NCBI GenBank assembly: GCA_041395325.1
Contig: JAWLAT010000009.1
Coordinates: 115,395 to 179,394 of the forward strand
Direction: 5' to 3'
Source of the DNA: JAWLAT01 sp041395325
Lineage (GTDB): Bacteria > Pseudomonadota > Gammaproteobacteria > Xanthomonadales > SZUA-5
DNA: 64,000 nucleotides
A program made the translations under genes and the position numbers. Shown here piece after piece: positions 35,089 through 43,860 of the stretch. The notes beneath the pieces were generated by a model. The model made no database searches. It saw nothing but the letters and a program-made list of their open reading frames with translations, and had not been told where the DNA came from. Position 1 is the stretch's first letter; every line of letters starts with the position of its first letter.

Positions 35089-36486
35089 ATGCGAATCAAG
35101 TTCATTCTCCCGGCGCTCACCGAGGCCACCAGCCCGTTTTTCCGGCCGATCAAATACTCGCTGTTCCCGCCGTTGGGTCTGGCCACCCTGGCTGCCTACT
35201 GCGATGCGGCGGATCAGCTCAGTCTGGTCGACGAGCATGTGGAGGGCTTGCGCTTCGATGACGAACCGGAACTGGTGGTCATCCAGGTCTACATCACCAA
35301 TGCCCATCGCGCCTACGAGATCGCCGACCTCTACCGAGCACGTGGCTGCCATGTCGCGCTGGGCGGTCTGCACGTCACCTCGCTGCCGGAAGAGGCGGCA
35401 CTGCATGCCGACAGCATCTGTCTGGGACCGGGCGAGGAGATCTTTCCGCGTTTGCTGGCCGATCTGCGCGCAGGTCGGCGGCAGCCCCGCTACGTTGCGC
35501 AGACCCGTACGCTGGTCGGCCTGCCGCCGGTTCGGCGCGACCTGATCAAACGCTCGCGCTACCTGGTACCGAACTCGATCGTGGTCACGCGCGGCTGCCC
35601 GCACCATTGCGACTTTTGCTACAAGGACGCGTTCTTCGCCGGTGGCAAGGGTTTCTATACCCAATCGGTAGACGACGCGCTGGCCGAAATCGAGCGCCTG
35701 CCGGGTCGCCATCTGTATTTCCTGGACGATCATCTGCTCGGTCACCAGCGCTTCGCCCGCGCCCTGTTCACCGGCATGCGCGGTATGGGCCGGCTGTTTC
35801 AGGGCGCCTCCACGGTCGATGCGATCCTGCGCGGCGACACCATCGAGTTGGCGGCAGCGGCGGGATTGCGGAGCATTTTCATCGGCTTCGAAAGCCTGTC
35901 AGAGGCCAATCTCAGCGCCACCAACAAGACCCAGAATCTGCACCGCAGCTACGCCCAGGCCATCGCTCGCCTGCACGATCTGGGCATCGCCATCAACGGC
36001 AGTTTCGTCTTCGGTCTGGACGATGATCGACCCGACGTATTCGCTCACACGGTCGACTGGGCGGTGTCGCAGGGACTGACCACCGCGACCTTCCACATCG
36101 CCACGCCCTATCCCGGCACCGCCTATCACGCCCGGATCGAGGCCGAAGGCCGATTGCTGCATCGGGACTGGCGCCGCTATGACACCCGCCACGCGGTGTT
36201 CCAACCGCGACACATGAGCACCGAGGTGCTCGAAGCCGGCTACTGGCGTGCCTATCGCGACTTCTATCGCTGGTCCAACATCAGCCGCGCCGCCAGTAGT
36301 GGCGGCCGCCTGCCGCACCGACTGCGCCGCTTCGCCTATGCCGCCGGCTGGAAGAAGTTCGAACCGCTGTGGGACCTGCTGATTCGCAGCCGCCGACTGG
36401 CCCTGATGCTGCCCCTCCTGGAAGGCATCCTCAATCGACCCGATCGGGTGGTGGCAACTGCGATCGGGAGCGGATCAACAGCGTAG
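35089..36486 (+). CDS. B12-binding-domain radical SAM protein
   Basis: A product of 465 residues. Residues about 1-140 form a Rossmann-like cobalamin-binding domain (FPPLGLATLAAYCD, LVDEHVEGL, VALGGLHVTSLPEEA, GPGEEIFPRLLADL), though without the D-x-H-x-x-G histidine loop. Residues about 160-390 form the radical SAM barrel with the cluster motif TRGCPHHCDFC (C-x-x-x-C-x-x-C), FLDDHLLGH and IFIGFESL-SEANL. A C-terminal helical tail follows. The family (BchE/P-methylase-like) performs methyl transfer or cyclisation on unknown substrates. It is a lone gene with no biosynthetic neighbours, so no substrate can be proposed. The ATG at 35089 is the natural start for the F-I-L-P-A-L opening. Confidence 0.85.
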   Translation: MRIKFILPALTEATSPFFRPIKYSLFPPLGLATLAAYCDAADQLSLVDEHVEGLRFDDEPELVVIQVYITNAHRAYEIADLYRARGCHVALGGLHVTSLPEEAALHADSICLGPGEEIFPRLLADLRAGRRQPRYVAQTRTLVGLPPVRRDLIKRSRYLVPNSIVVTRGCPHHCDFCYKDAFFAGGKGFYTQSVDDALAEIERLPGRHLYFLDDHLLGHQRFARALFTGMRGMGRLFQGASTVDAILRGDTIELAAAAGLRSIFIGFESLSEANLSATNKTQNLHRSYAQAIARLHDLGIAINGSFVFGLDDDRPDVFAHTVDWAVSQGLTTATFHIATPYPGTAYHARIEAEGRLLHRDWRRYDTRHAVFQPRHMSTEVLEAGYWRAYRDFYRWSNISRAASSGGRLPHRLRRFAYAAGWKKFEPLWDLLIRSRRLALMLPLLEGILNRPDRVVATAIGSGSTA

Positions 36487-37246
36487 CCTCGTGTCGGGGG
36501 CGGGCGCTCGCAAGGACGAGCACAGGTGACTGATGCCAGGCGATTCCTCATCCCTGGATCGGCCGATGGTTGTTGGCGTCTGCGGGCGTCATCAAACTGA
36601 CGGCGAGCCGCCAGCGATCTGTTCGGTGCTGGTCGCCGGAAACCGTCCGCGATCCTCAATCCGTGTATCCAGTTTGCGGGTCCAGTGCCCGCCACCACGA
36701 CCTTCGAATGGCCCAGATCGCGACCATCCATGCGACCACCAGCAGGTGACAGAGAACGGTCCTCGGAATTGAGCTGGACTGGTCACAAACCTCGGACACC
36801 CGGATGTTCCCAAGCGATAGAGACTGGGGTGCCACCGGGTATTGGCCTTTCGTCAGGCTCCAGGACGGGCCTCGCTGGGCGCGGCCAAGTTGCTGGCTTA
36901 GCGACGAAAACACCCGGTGCCGATCTGAGTGGCTGCTTCTTGGCCGCCATCGACCCCTGATCGGCAGATTCGGCGCGAGCCAAACATGGGAACTCGCGCT
37001 CCCGACGCACCAATGGGCAGCAGACCCTCCGATCCGACTTGTGCCAACCGACGCGATCGGTCCGATAGCAGAGCCTCAGCGTCGGAAACGTGTCTCGGCG
37101 GGAATTGGGTGTCCTGGGGAGGGCGAGGCGGGCGCCGATTCGCTCCCTGATTCGCCCCTCACCGCTCACCTTCGAAACTTCGCGCGTGAGACAACGTGTG
37201 CCATCGAAGCACATGGCTCTCGTCAACAAGCTGTCGAGCCTCATCA
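36487..37246. other. 760-base gap without a convincing gene
   Basis: Short open frames here overlap on both strands and lack family features. Bases 36979-37110 resemble, weakly, the 3' flank of the RAYT-A elements (CAAACATGGGAACTCGCGCT, then CGATCGGTCCGA and CGTGTCTCGGC in the right order). It is the left boundary of the accessory, decayed region. Confidence 0.4.
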
Positions 37247-38415
37247 ATGAAACCAGCGTTAACCGTTCTGATGACTTTGCTTGCAGTAGGCCCAACAGTG
37301 CTGAACGCAGCGAACCTGCTCTCCACCGTCCGCGAAGACCAGCGTCTGGTCGAGTTGAGCCTGACTGGTGACGGCCTGATTCTTGAGCGCTGGGTGGTGC
37401 CGCTGGACCCAAATGGCAATGTCGCGCTTGAGGAAGTGCTGCGTGGCCGATTGGAAGCACAGCGAGCGATCAACCAAGCGACGCCAGCCCTACTCGCACT
37501 GGCTACGGGCGCGGGATTGGCGGGGTTCCCCACGCGGAACAAGGCGTGCTCCAACGCAGCCGATGGTTTTAAGCTCTATTCGCAGCAAGAGAATCCGCCA
37601 AATACGCAGGACTTCATCCACAAGGCGACCGCTTTTCGTACACATTGCTTGACCCCATTAGACGTGAGCTCCACCTCGGAGGTCGTCGTATCCTATGATC
37701 CCGAACGTTTCATTGACCCGCAGGTGATTGGTCGCGCCTTGGGGGTACTAATGGTCGGCGTAGCGCCCGTGTGCACTGGGATGTTGGTTGATGGCAATCG
37801 TGTGTTAACGGCCGCACACTGTCTGCGAAACAACCAGGGCACGTTGACAGTGTTGGGCAATGAACTGAATGCTTGCGCGGCCGGCGACACTACAAACTGC
37901 TTGGCGTACTTCTCCCGCGCTAGTGAGCCTGGCAACCTCCTGCAGCTTGCAGGGATTGGCAACTTGCCAAGCCAACCTTTGTGGGATCCGTCTACTGACT
38001 TCGTGACCCTGGATTTGGTGGAGACGGTGGAGGGTGTGCCCGCTGTGGTGAAAGTCGTGGCCAGCGCACCCTCACCCCAGTTCCTTGCCGGCTGGTCCGG
38101 GTTTCTCGGGGACACGAGCGGCGGCCCATGGAGCGCGCTGATGATGTACACGTCACCGGACTGGCCATGCGCAATTGACAAGGTATGGGCCCAGACTGCA
38201 CTGCACAGCTGCCAAACCCTGCGTGGTTTAGCGGCGCGCCACTGATCCACCGGACCGTGGCCGCGGCAGACAGCACACCCGACGGCACTATCGAGATAAC
38301 CGGCATACAAGCGCGATTTTCGACCAAACAAGACTGGACTGATGCCGGTCAATCCACGCCCAGTGTCGCCGAGGCAGCACGCTGGAATGTCGCAGTCACT
38401 TCCATGAGTTGGTGA
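37247..38415 (+). pseudogene. Trypsin-like serine protease, frameshifted before the Ser region
   Basis: The start at 37247 gives a signal peptide (MKPALTVLMTLLAVGPTVLNA). The catalytic His is in NRVLTAAHCLRNNQG (about residue 187) and a likely Asp in STDFVTLDLVE (about 250). The frame then ends at 38245 (CQTLRGLAARH). In the +1 frame, bases 38215-38415 read NPAWFSGAPLIHRT, then EITGIQARFS and ARWNVAVTSMSW: the S-G-A-P-L-I serine loop and the usual G-I-x-A and N-V-A-V strands of chymotrypsin-fold endopeptidases. One indel near 38170-38229 would join them. S-G-G-P in GDTSGGPW (about residue 290) is a less likely Ser site. Either a young pseudogene or a sequence error. A lipoprotein gene follows after nine bases. 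Confidence 0.65.
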
Positions 38416-38424
38416 GGAGGCTCT

Positions 38425-38886
38425 ATGAAAAGCCTAGCTGCTGCCATGTTGTTATGGTCCGCAATCGTTACAGTGCTAACTGGCTGCGCAGCGCAGCGCT
38501 ACAAACCCGAGGAATTGCCGCCGTTTGGATCAGTGGCCTCGACTGAAACGGCGCCAGTCCCGACAAAGCTTAGGTCGCTGTTCTATGACGAGAAATGCCC
38601 ACTTACCGAAGTGGACGTCAAGGCTACCGAAAATGTGGCCGGCGTTCTTACCGATTTGCTGATTGGAGGGCTGACGGACGATGCGATCGCCCAGCTGATT
38701 AGTGCGCTCACTGAAGCAGCCAAGGTGGACCGCGAAGGCTTTACCATCCGTGGTCAAACTTCGGACTATTTCTATCGCCTTTATCCAAGCGACGCGAACA
38801 CGCTGCGCGTCCCGCGCTGTCTGATTATAGCCGAAGGCGTGCCAGTGGCGACTGAAGGAAGCCTCGTTCTGTGGCAGGCAGTGTAG
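38425..38886 (+). CDS. Putative lipoprotein of unknown function
   Basis: A product of 153 residues with a lipoprotein signal: MKSLAAAMLLWSAIVTVLTG-C, lipobox L-T-G-C with the acylated cysteine at residue 21. GAGGAGG lies seven bases before the ATG. The mature part has no family I recognise; it contains two further cysteines (DEKCPLTEVD, VPRCLIIAE) that could form a disulphide and a helical middle (VAGVLTDLLIGGLTDDAIAQ). It is nine bases downstream of the protease reading frame and 48 bases before the next gene, so the three probably form one unit. Lower GC and less biased third positions than the flanking core genes suggest recent acquisition. Confidence 0.7.
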   Translation: MKSLAAAMLLWSAIVTVLTGCAAQRYKPEELPPFGSVASTETAPVPTKLRSLFYDEKCPLTEVDVKATENVAGVLTDLLIGGLTDDAIAQLISALTEAAKVDREGFTIRGQTSDYFYRLYPSDANTLRVPRCLIIAEGVPVATEGSLVLWQAV

Positions 38887-38934
38887 CGACAACGTTGATC
38901 CCGCAGTCGCCGAACCCATAACCGATCTGTTGAT

Positions 38935-39713
38935 ATGTCAATCGCCTTCATTTACGCGGAAATCCATCTCAGTCCCGCCGACACAAGGGACGCAGTACGC
39001 GGACAACTAGTGTATCTGTGGTATCCCGCACCCCTTGTCAAGCGGCGCCAGGAGGATCGCAATTTGACTATCAGCGTTACGGTGCTAAAGCCCAATGCCA
39101 GCGCGGGCGATGGTGACGCGGCCAGCACAATGCTCTTCCAGCTGGACGGTGTAGTGCCCGGGCACGAGGTGAAGATCGGGCAACTGTTGACCATGGGTAG
39201 CTGGACTGGGGTACCCGTTTTTCCGTCTGAGGAGGCAATTAAGCAAGTACTCAAGATCAACGCGTCCACACCCATGCCATCGAAGTTGGGGCTGGCGCCG
39301 GTCAATGTGGAAGTCGTTATTAACGAGAAAGCTGGACCCAATCCCTTCCTGCAGTGGCTGAGCCGGGTGCTGGGAACAGATGCGAGCAAGACTAAACTGC
39401 AAACCGCGGTCCAAGCTGCGGTGGTGCCGTCGCAGCGCGCACAGGCCGAAAAGGCAGAGTCTGATGCTGCCTTTGCAGCCGAACAGGCTTTCCGAGAGGC
39501 CCGCTCAAAGGCTCTAACGGCACAGTCGAACTTCTTGCTCAAGTGCGGAGAGCTTGCCAATACGACCAACCACACAATTGCACAGCTTGCAGTTGATGTA
39601 GCCCAAGTCTTTGGGAGAAAGAAGCGGCGTCCTTGCGTGCGGCTGCGGCCAAGGTTAATGGCGAGGTCGGTGAAGAAGCCAGACCATACAAGACATGCCC
39701 GGCTTCACCATGA
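38935..39713 (+). pseudogene. Unknown protein with C-terminal coiled coil, probable frameshift near 39620
   Basis: The frame from the ATG at 38935 (MSIAFIYAEIHLSPADTRDA) runs cleanly to about residue 228, then turns into Arg/Pro-rich sequence and ends only at 39855. In the alternative frame from 39620 the text becomes KEAASLRAAAAKVNGEVGEE and stops at 39713, a natural continuation of the preceding Ala/Glu-rich helix (AEKAESDAAFAAEQAFREAR). I therefore place a single indel in GGGAGAAAG at 39618-39626. The N-terminal about 130 residues are beta-rich; the rest is a predicted coiled coil. No signal peptide, no recognised family. Probably linked to the upstream lipoprotein. Confidence 0.45.
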
Positions 39714-39944
39714 AAATGGCTTCTGCCAAGTCGGCTGTACAGCGGTAAGGTGCGCCAGGGGACCATTTGTGTGTCTCAGTCTGTCTCTGGTCGCTCAGAT
39801 TTCCGCGAAGTGGCGAACTGGGCGCGACGGCTCAACGCTCTTTCTCGTCGCCTGAGAGAATCTGCGCAATGGCGTCACTACTTGCAGCATGGCGGTAAGC
39901 CCCGCTGCAAACAGTCAACTGCATCTATGAAGCAACGTTACATT

Positions 39945-40177
39945 TACTCCCAGAAGGCGGTATCCGATCCTCCGATCATGTCGCAGAAGTGCTGCAGCGG
40001 ACCTTCGACCTCGGCCGCCAAAAACGTCCGATGGAATTGGCCGGTCTGGAGGCCAAGCCGTTTGCGATGCTGGACTCTGATTCCAGCGGGATGGTTCCCA
40101 CAGGCCTCGATCGGGCGTGGACAGCGGAGCCGCCAGGCGATCAACCGTTCGCCGGTGCCAATACGCGCGCTGCCTGA
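39945..40177 (+). pseudogene. Possible 3' gene fragment of unknown family
   Basis: In the gap 39714-40190, one frame reads LPEGGIRSSDHVAEVLQRTF and continues KRPMELAGLEAKPFAMLDSD to a stop at 40177, with codon use like real genes, but no start is present and the upstream part is interrupted. It ends 13 bases before the subtilisin-like gene. I do not recognise it. Confidence 0.3.
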
Positions 40178-40190
40178 AGTCATCTATTAA

Positions 40191-41422
40191 TTGCCTGATC
40201 CCTTGCCAAGACCCTCGCCGGTGCGTCCAATCGTGGCGCCCGCTACGCCCGCCGTCGCCGCGGTGTCGTTCACCGTTCGCTGCGAGGACGCGGCCAGCGG
40301 GGTGCCGATTCCCGGCCAACGGGTGGTTGTCTTCGACAATTTCGCGGCCCTCACCGGCGATCAGGGGACCACCAATGGGGCTGGTGAAGTCCGTTTGACG
40401 CTCCCCAGCCAAACCATCGACCGTCTCTATGCGGAGCCGTCGGACACACATTGGGGGGCGTTCCGCAGCGCGCTTTCGATCGTGAGCCCCGTAGTGATCC
40501 GCATCGACGCGCTCTCTCCGAAGCTACACGGACGCCATTCGCCAGTTCTATACCGTACGTCGTTTTGTCCCGGGCACCGGTGTCAGGTGAAGATACTCGA
40601 CACCGAGGTCGGTCCCACAGCGACCTTAACCTTAGGTGGCCGCAACACTGTCACCGGTGGAAACTCTGCTGGCTACGACGACATCCGACATCCATGGTAC
40701 GCATGTGGCAGGAAGGTCTGATCGGAGGCAGCCGCGGAGGTCCGGCCACCCACGGCTGGCGCCCGGCGTGCCGATCCCACGGCTACCGCGTCTTCGATTT
40801 CCACGGCGGCCAGCTCGGCAGGCAACTATGCCATCCACAAGAAGGCCATGATTCTGGCGGCGGCCGACGGCGCACGACATCGTCAACCTCAGCCTCGGCG
40901 GCGGCCCGTGGGATGCGATCGTCGAGGAAGCTGAGCGACGCCCGCGAACAGGGCATGCTGGTGGTCGTCGCCGCCGGCAACGACGGCCGCGCGGCCGTCA
41001 GCTATCCCGCCGCGTACCCCGGCGCGACCGCCGTGTCTGCCATGGGCTTCGACCACGGATTCCCGGCAGGAAGCTACTTCGATGGGGATGTGCTGCGTCC
41101 TCCGTACGGACCTAGTGCCGCTGACTACATCGCGGACTTTTCGAATGTTGGGCCCCAGATCGCGTGCACCGGCTTGGGTTCGGGCGTGCTTTCCACGATG
41201 CCGGGGAACCGCTTCGGCCCACTCAGCGGCACCTCAATGGCGGCGCCAATGGTCGCCGGGGCGGCGGCTTCCCTGCTGTCGCAGAATCTCACCGTTTATG
41301 GCATGCCCCGGAACATCGCCCGCTCGGCCGCCATCGAAAGACTCCTCCAGTCCAACTGTCGCCAGCGTTTCGGGGGTGGCATCTGGGAAGGGTACGGCCT
41401 TCCTGATCCGGGCCGCATATGA
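40191..41422 (+). pseudogene. Subtilisin-like (S8) peptidase, multiply frameshifted
   Basis: Read across frames, this is a full S8 peptidase of about 410 residues. An N-terminal beta-domain (VSFTVRCEDAASGVPIPGQR, GTTNGAGEVRLTL) comes first. The Asp region reads VKILDTEVGP, the His motif DIHGTHVAG (40686-40712), the strand region HDIVNLSLGGGPWDA, the oxyanion strand VVVAAGNDG, and the Ser motif GTSMAAPMVAG (41230-41262). These pieces lie in three frames: Asp in one, His and NLSLGGG in a second, AGNDG and GTSMAAP in a third, so at least four indels have hit it. There is no N-terminal propeptide or signal peptide. The last frame ends ATGA, where the intact I9-like gene begins. The family was probably cytosolic or exported without a classical signal. 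Confidence 0.75.
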
Positions 41423-41682
41423 GCGAACTGCGACGTTTCGTATTGTTCCACGCCTCCGGCGAACCATCGCCGGAGGCGCTGGCGCTCCTTGATGCCAGCC
41501 CCGGTGTGAAGATCATCGACCGTACGCAGACGCGTGCCATGCTGGTCCAGGCTTCCCTTGAAACCATCGACCTCCTGAGCCGCGAGCTTGTCGGATGGAC
41601 AATTGCCGAGGAACGCTTCCACGCCGGGCCCGGTCCGGCAATGCCTGCGCAGACCCGAGATCTTGGTCCGACCCGCTCATGA
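41419..41682 (+). CDS. Propeptide-like (inhibitor I9-type) small protein
   Basis: A product of 87 residues whose start overlaps the stop of the S8 gene (ATGA, 41419-41422). The order RRFVLFHASGEPSPEALALL, then SPGVKIIDRTQTRAMLVQAS and ETIDLLSRELVGWTIAEER, matches the beta-alpha-beta-beta-alpha-beta plan of subtilisin propeptides and stand-alone I9 inhibitors (first strand, helix with A-L-x-L-L, V-x-x-I/L-D strand, A-x-L-V strand, L-x-x-L helix, W-x-I-A-E-E last strand). Such proteins chaperone folding of, or inhibit, the cognate subtilisin. Since the peptidase has no propeptide of its own, this could be a split-off one. It is intact while the peptidase is ruined. The assignment is by pattern, not search. 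Confidence 0.55.
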   Translation: MSELRRFVLFHASGEPSPEALALLDASPGVKIIDRTQTRAMLVQASLETIDLLSRELVGWTIAEERFHAGPGPAMPAQTRDLGPTRS

Positions 41683-41693
41683 CTGGCAGGAAG

Positions 41694-41955
41694 CTGGACG
41701 CCCGCACACTTGCGTACTATTCCGCCACGAACTGTCGCCAGATTCCGCGCTGAATCCGCGCCCTTGACCTACAGGCGGCGCTGCCGGTCCGGGCCACGCT
41801 GCTACCCATGACCACCACCCGCTCCGCGAGCGCCCCTCCCGGCATCAGCAAAGGATCTGCGCCGCAATCCCGGCGACAGCCTCATAGACGTCATGCACTC
41901 TCATCGACCAGTATCGATCCTGGGGGGCGTACGTGTCCGCGGTTCTGTCAGCCGG
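41694..41955 (+). mobile_element. Internally deleted RAYT-B element (MITE-like remnant)
   Basis: Bases 41694-41840 match 50746-50895, the 5' end of the RAYT-B element, including the ATG region (CTGCTACCCATGACCACC), with roughly 85-90 percent identity by eye. Bases about 41880-41955 then match 51966-52040, the 3' end of the same element (CTCATCGACCAGTATCGATC against CTCATCGGCCAGCCTCGACC). The transposase interior is missing, so about 260 bases carry only both ends. The rest of the 349-base gap is the upstream region of the AraC-type gene. Confidence 0.6.
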
Positions 41956-42031
41956 CATGCCGCATGGACTTCCCTTGTAGCGTTGCCTTAGGCTCGCCGA
42001 CTGGATCCGCACCATCACGCCGAGGTTCGCC

Positions 42032-42832
42032 TTGCTCCCCCTCTCCAGCAACTGGGTCAGCAGGGCGCCGGGCGAGGTCGGGCGCTTGGAGGCGTGTTTC
42101 TCGGGGCAGCCCTTCGCGCCCCATCGCCACGATACCTATGCCGTGGCGATTACCCTCGCGGGGGTGCAGAGTTTTCGCTATCGCGGCGTGACGCAGCATT
42201 CGCTGCCCGGGCAGATCGTGGTCATCCACCCGGACGAATTGCACGACGGTCGCGCGGGTGACGGCACCACCTTTCGCTATCGTGGCCTGTATCTGCGCCC
42301 CTCCGAACTTCAGAACGTCCTCGGTGGTTGTGCCCTGCCGTTTCTGGAAGGTGGCGTGTCGAGCCATCCGCCGCTCCTGCGTGCGGCATGGACGCTGCTC
42401 GACGACCTGACGCGAGCGCTCGACACGGCGGAATTCGAGGATGGCCTGCATGGGCTTGCCCTCGCTCTGCTCGGTGTCGCCAACGTCCGGTCGAAACAGG
42501 CGCGGGTCGATTACGCCGCCGTGCTCCGCGCCAGGGAGCACATTGAGGCGCATCTCGACGACACCTTCGAACTGGCCGATCTGGAGCGCGCTTGCGATCG
42601 CGATCGCTGGCAGCTGTCGCGCGACTTTCGCAGCGTGCTCGGCGCCAGTCCCTATCGCTACTGGATCCATCGTCGTCTCGACCGTGCGCGCGCAATGATC
42701 CGGGCCGGCCATTCGCTGGCGGACGTGGCCAGTGCCTGTGGCTTTGCCGATCAAAGCCACTTCACACGCCACTTCAAGAAGACCTACGGCGTGACGCCGA
42801 AGGTCTGGTGCCGCCACGAGGGAACCGCGTAG
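42032..42832 (+). CDS. AraC-family transcriptional regulator
   Basis: A product of 266 residues: an N-terminal AraC-type cupin (about 15-110; HRHDTYAVAITLAGVQSFRY, PGQIVVIHPDELHDG) and a C-terminal double helix-turn-helix (about 165-262; LADLERACDRDRWQLSRDFR, GASPYRYWIHRRLDRARAMI, SLADVASACGFADQSHFTRHFKK). There is an in-frame stop at 41978 and no ATG, so the TTG at 42032, preceded by GAGG six bases away, is the best start. The gene is 94 bases upstream of the CPBP gene and probably regulates it. The ligand is unknown; the cupin could bind a small sugar or aromatic molecule. Confidence 0.85.
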   Translation: MLPLSSNWVSRAPGEVGRLEACFSGQPFAPHRHDTYAVAITLAGVQSFRYRGVTQHSLPGQIVVIHPDELHDGRAGDGTTFRYRGLYLRPSELQNVLGGCALPFLEGGVSSHPPLLRAAWTLLDDLTRALDTAEFEDGLHGLALALLGVANVRSKQARVDYAAVLRAREHIEAHLDDTFELADLERACDRDRWQLSRDFRSVLGASPYRYWIHRRLDRARAMIRAGHSLADVASACGFADQSHFTRHFKKTYGVTPKVWCRHEGTA

Positions 42833-42925
42833 CCATGAACGTTTGAGGCGTGCATGCGGCGGTGCGTCGCAGCCACGCACAATCGTTCTATCGCCAGCGA
42901 TCAAGCTGAGGCAGTGTTTGCGCCC

Positions 42926-43858
42926 ATGAGACGCAACGTGCCGTATTCCGATACGCCCGCCTCGGGTTGGCTGCCCTGGAGCCTGCTTGCCCCGGTCCTG
43001 TGCCTGGCCTTCGCCATTGCCACGGACGTGCCGTCTTCTCTGTGGCTGGAGCGCCAGGGGCTGATCGACGAGGCGGGCGAACCGGTCAGTGCCTACGGCC
43101 TGATGGGGCTGTTGCTGGTGTCATTCCTCGCGTGGTTGGCTCTGGTGCTGGGCTGGGTGCGCGTCGTCGAGCGTCGTTCGCTGGCGACCATCGGCCTGTC
43201 TGGTCTCGGGCTGTCACCCATGCTGCGCGGCGTCCTGATTGGTGTGGCAACCATCCTCGGCGTGGTGGGGATCATCTGGATCGCGGGCGGCTATCGAATG
43301 GGGCAGGCCTTCCCCGCGCTGGCCGATGGCGGGTCCCTCCTCGCCATCGCCTTGCTGCTGCCCTGCTTCGTTGTCCAGGCCGGCACCGAGGAAATCATCT
43401 TTCGTGGTTGGTTGCTGTCGACCGTCGCGCGACGGCGCTCACTGCTGGCCGGCATTCTCATCTCCACCGCGTTGTTTGCGTTGATGCACTACTCGCGCGG
43501 ACAGCCGGTCCTGGTCACCGTCAACGTGGCCCTGTTCGGCCTGTTCGCTTGTGCCTGGACGTTGACGACGAATTCGATCTGGGGGGCGATGGGCTGGCAC
43601 GCCGGGTGGAACTGGCTGCTCGCGATCGGCTTCGAACTCCCGGTGACAGGCATCGACGCAGGGGTGCCGGCGTTGCTGGTCAGCCTGATCCCGTCGAGCG
43701 GCGACCTCCTGACGGGAGGCGAGCGAGGGCCTGAGGGCAGCCTGCTGTGCACGCTGTTCTTCGCAATCGGCATCCTTTTTCTGCTGCGCCGTCGCGTGCA
43801 CAGACGCGACGGCGTGCCGCCGCGTCTGCAGGCAGGCGCGGACTCACCCACGGTCTGA
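42926..43858 (+). CDS. CPBP-family intramembrane metalloprotease
   Basis: A product of 310 residues with about eight transmembrane segments. The CPBP/Rce1 active-site motifs are all present: EEIIFRGW (E-E-x-x-x-R, about residue 155), FALMHYS (F-x-x-x-H, about 187) and WHAGWNW (H-x-x-x-N, about 222). Eukaryotic homologues cleave prenylated CAAX proteins; bacterial ones process peptides such as bacteriocin leaders or act in immunity, and most have no known substrate. The start at 42926 (MRRNVPYSD) was preferred to the frame opening at 42854. The stop is two bases before the M48 gene, so the two are co-translated. Confidence 0.85.
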   Translation: MRRNVPYSDTPASGWLPWSLLAPVLCLAFAIATDVPSSLWLERQGLIDEAGEPVSAYGLMGLLLVSFLAWLALVLGWVRVVERRSLATIGLSGLGLSPMLRGVLIGVATILGVVGIIWIAGGYRMGQAFPALADGGSLLAIALLLPCFVVQAGTEEIIFRGWLLSTVARRRSLLAGILISTALFALMHYSRGQPVLVTVNVALFGLFACAWTLTTNSIWGAMGWHAGWNWLLAIGFELPVTGIDAGVPALLVSLIPSSGDLLTGGERGPEGSLLCTLFFAIGILFLLRRRVHRRDGVPPRLQAGADSPTV

Positions 43859-43860
43859 TC

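Noticed and set aside
36656..36913. Possible small membrane protein on the minus strand (contains WMVAIWAIRRSWWRAL)
   Set aside because: One hydrophobic stretch only, no ribosome site, and overlapping frames of equal length on both strands in a gap full of remnants.
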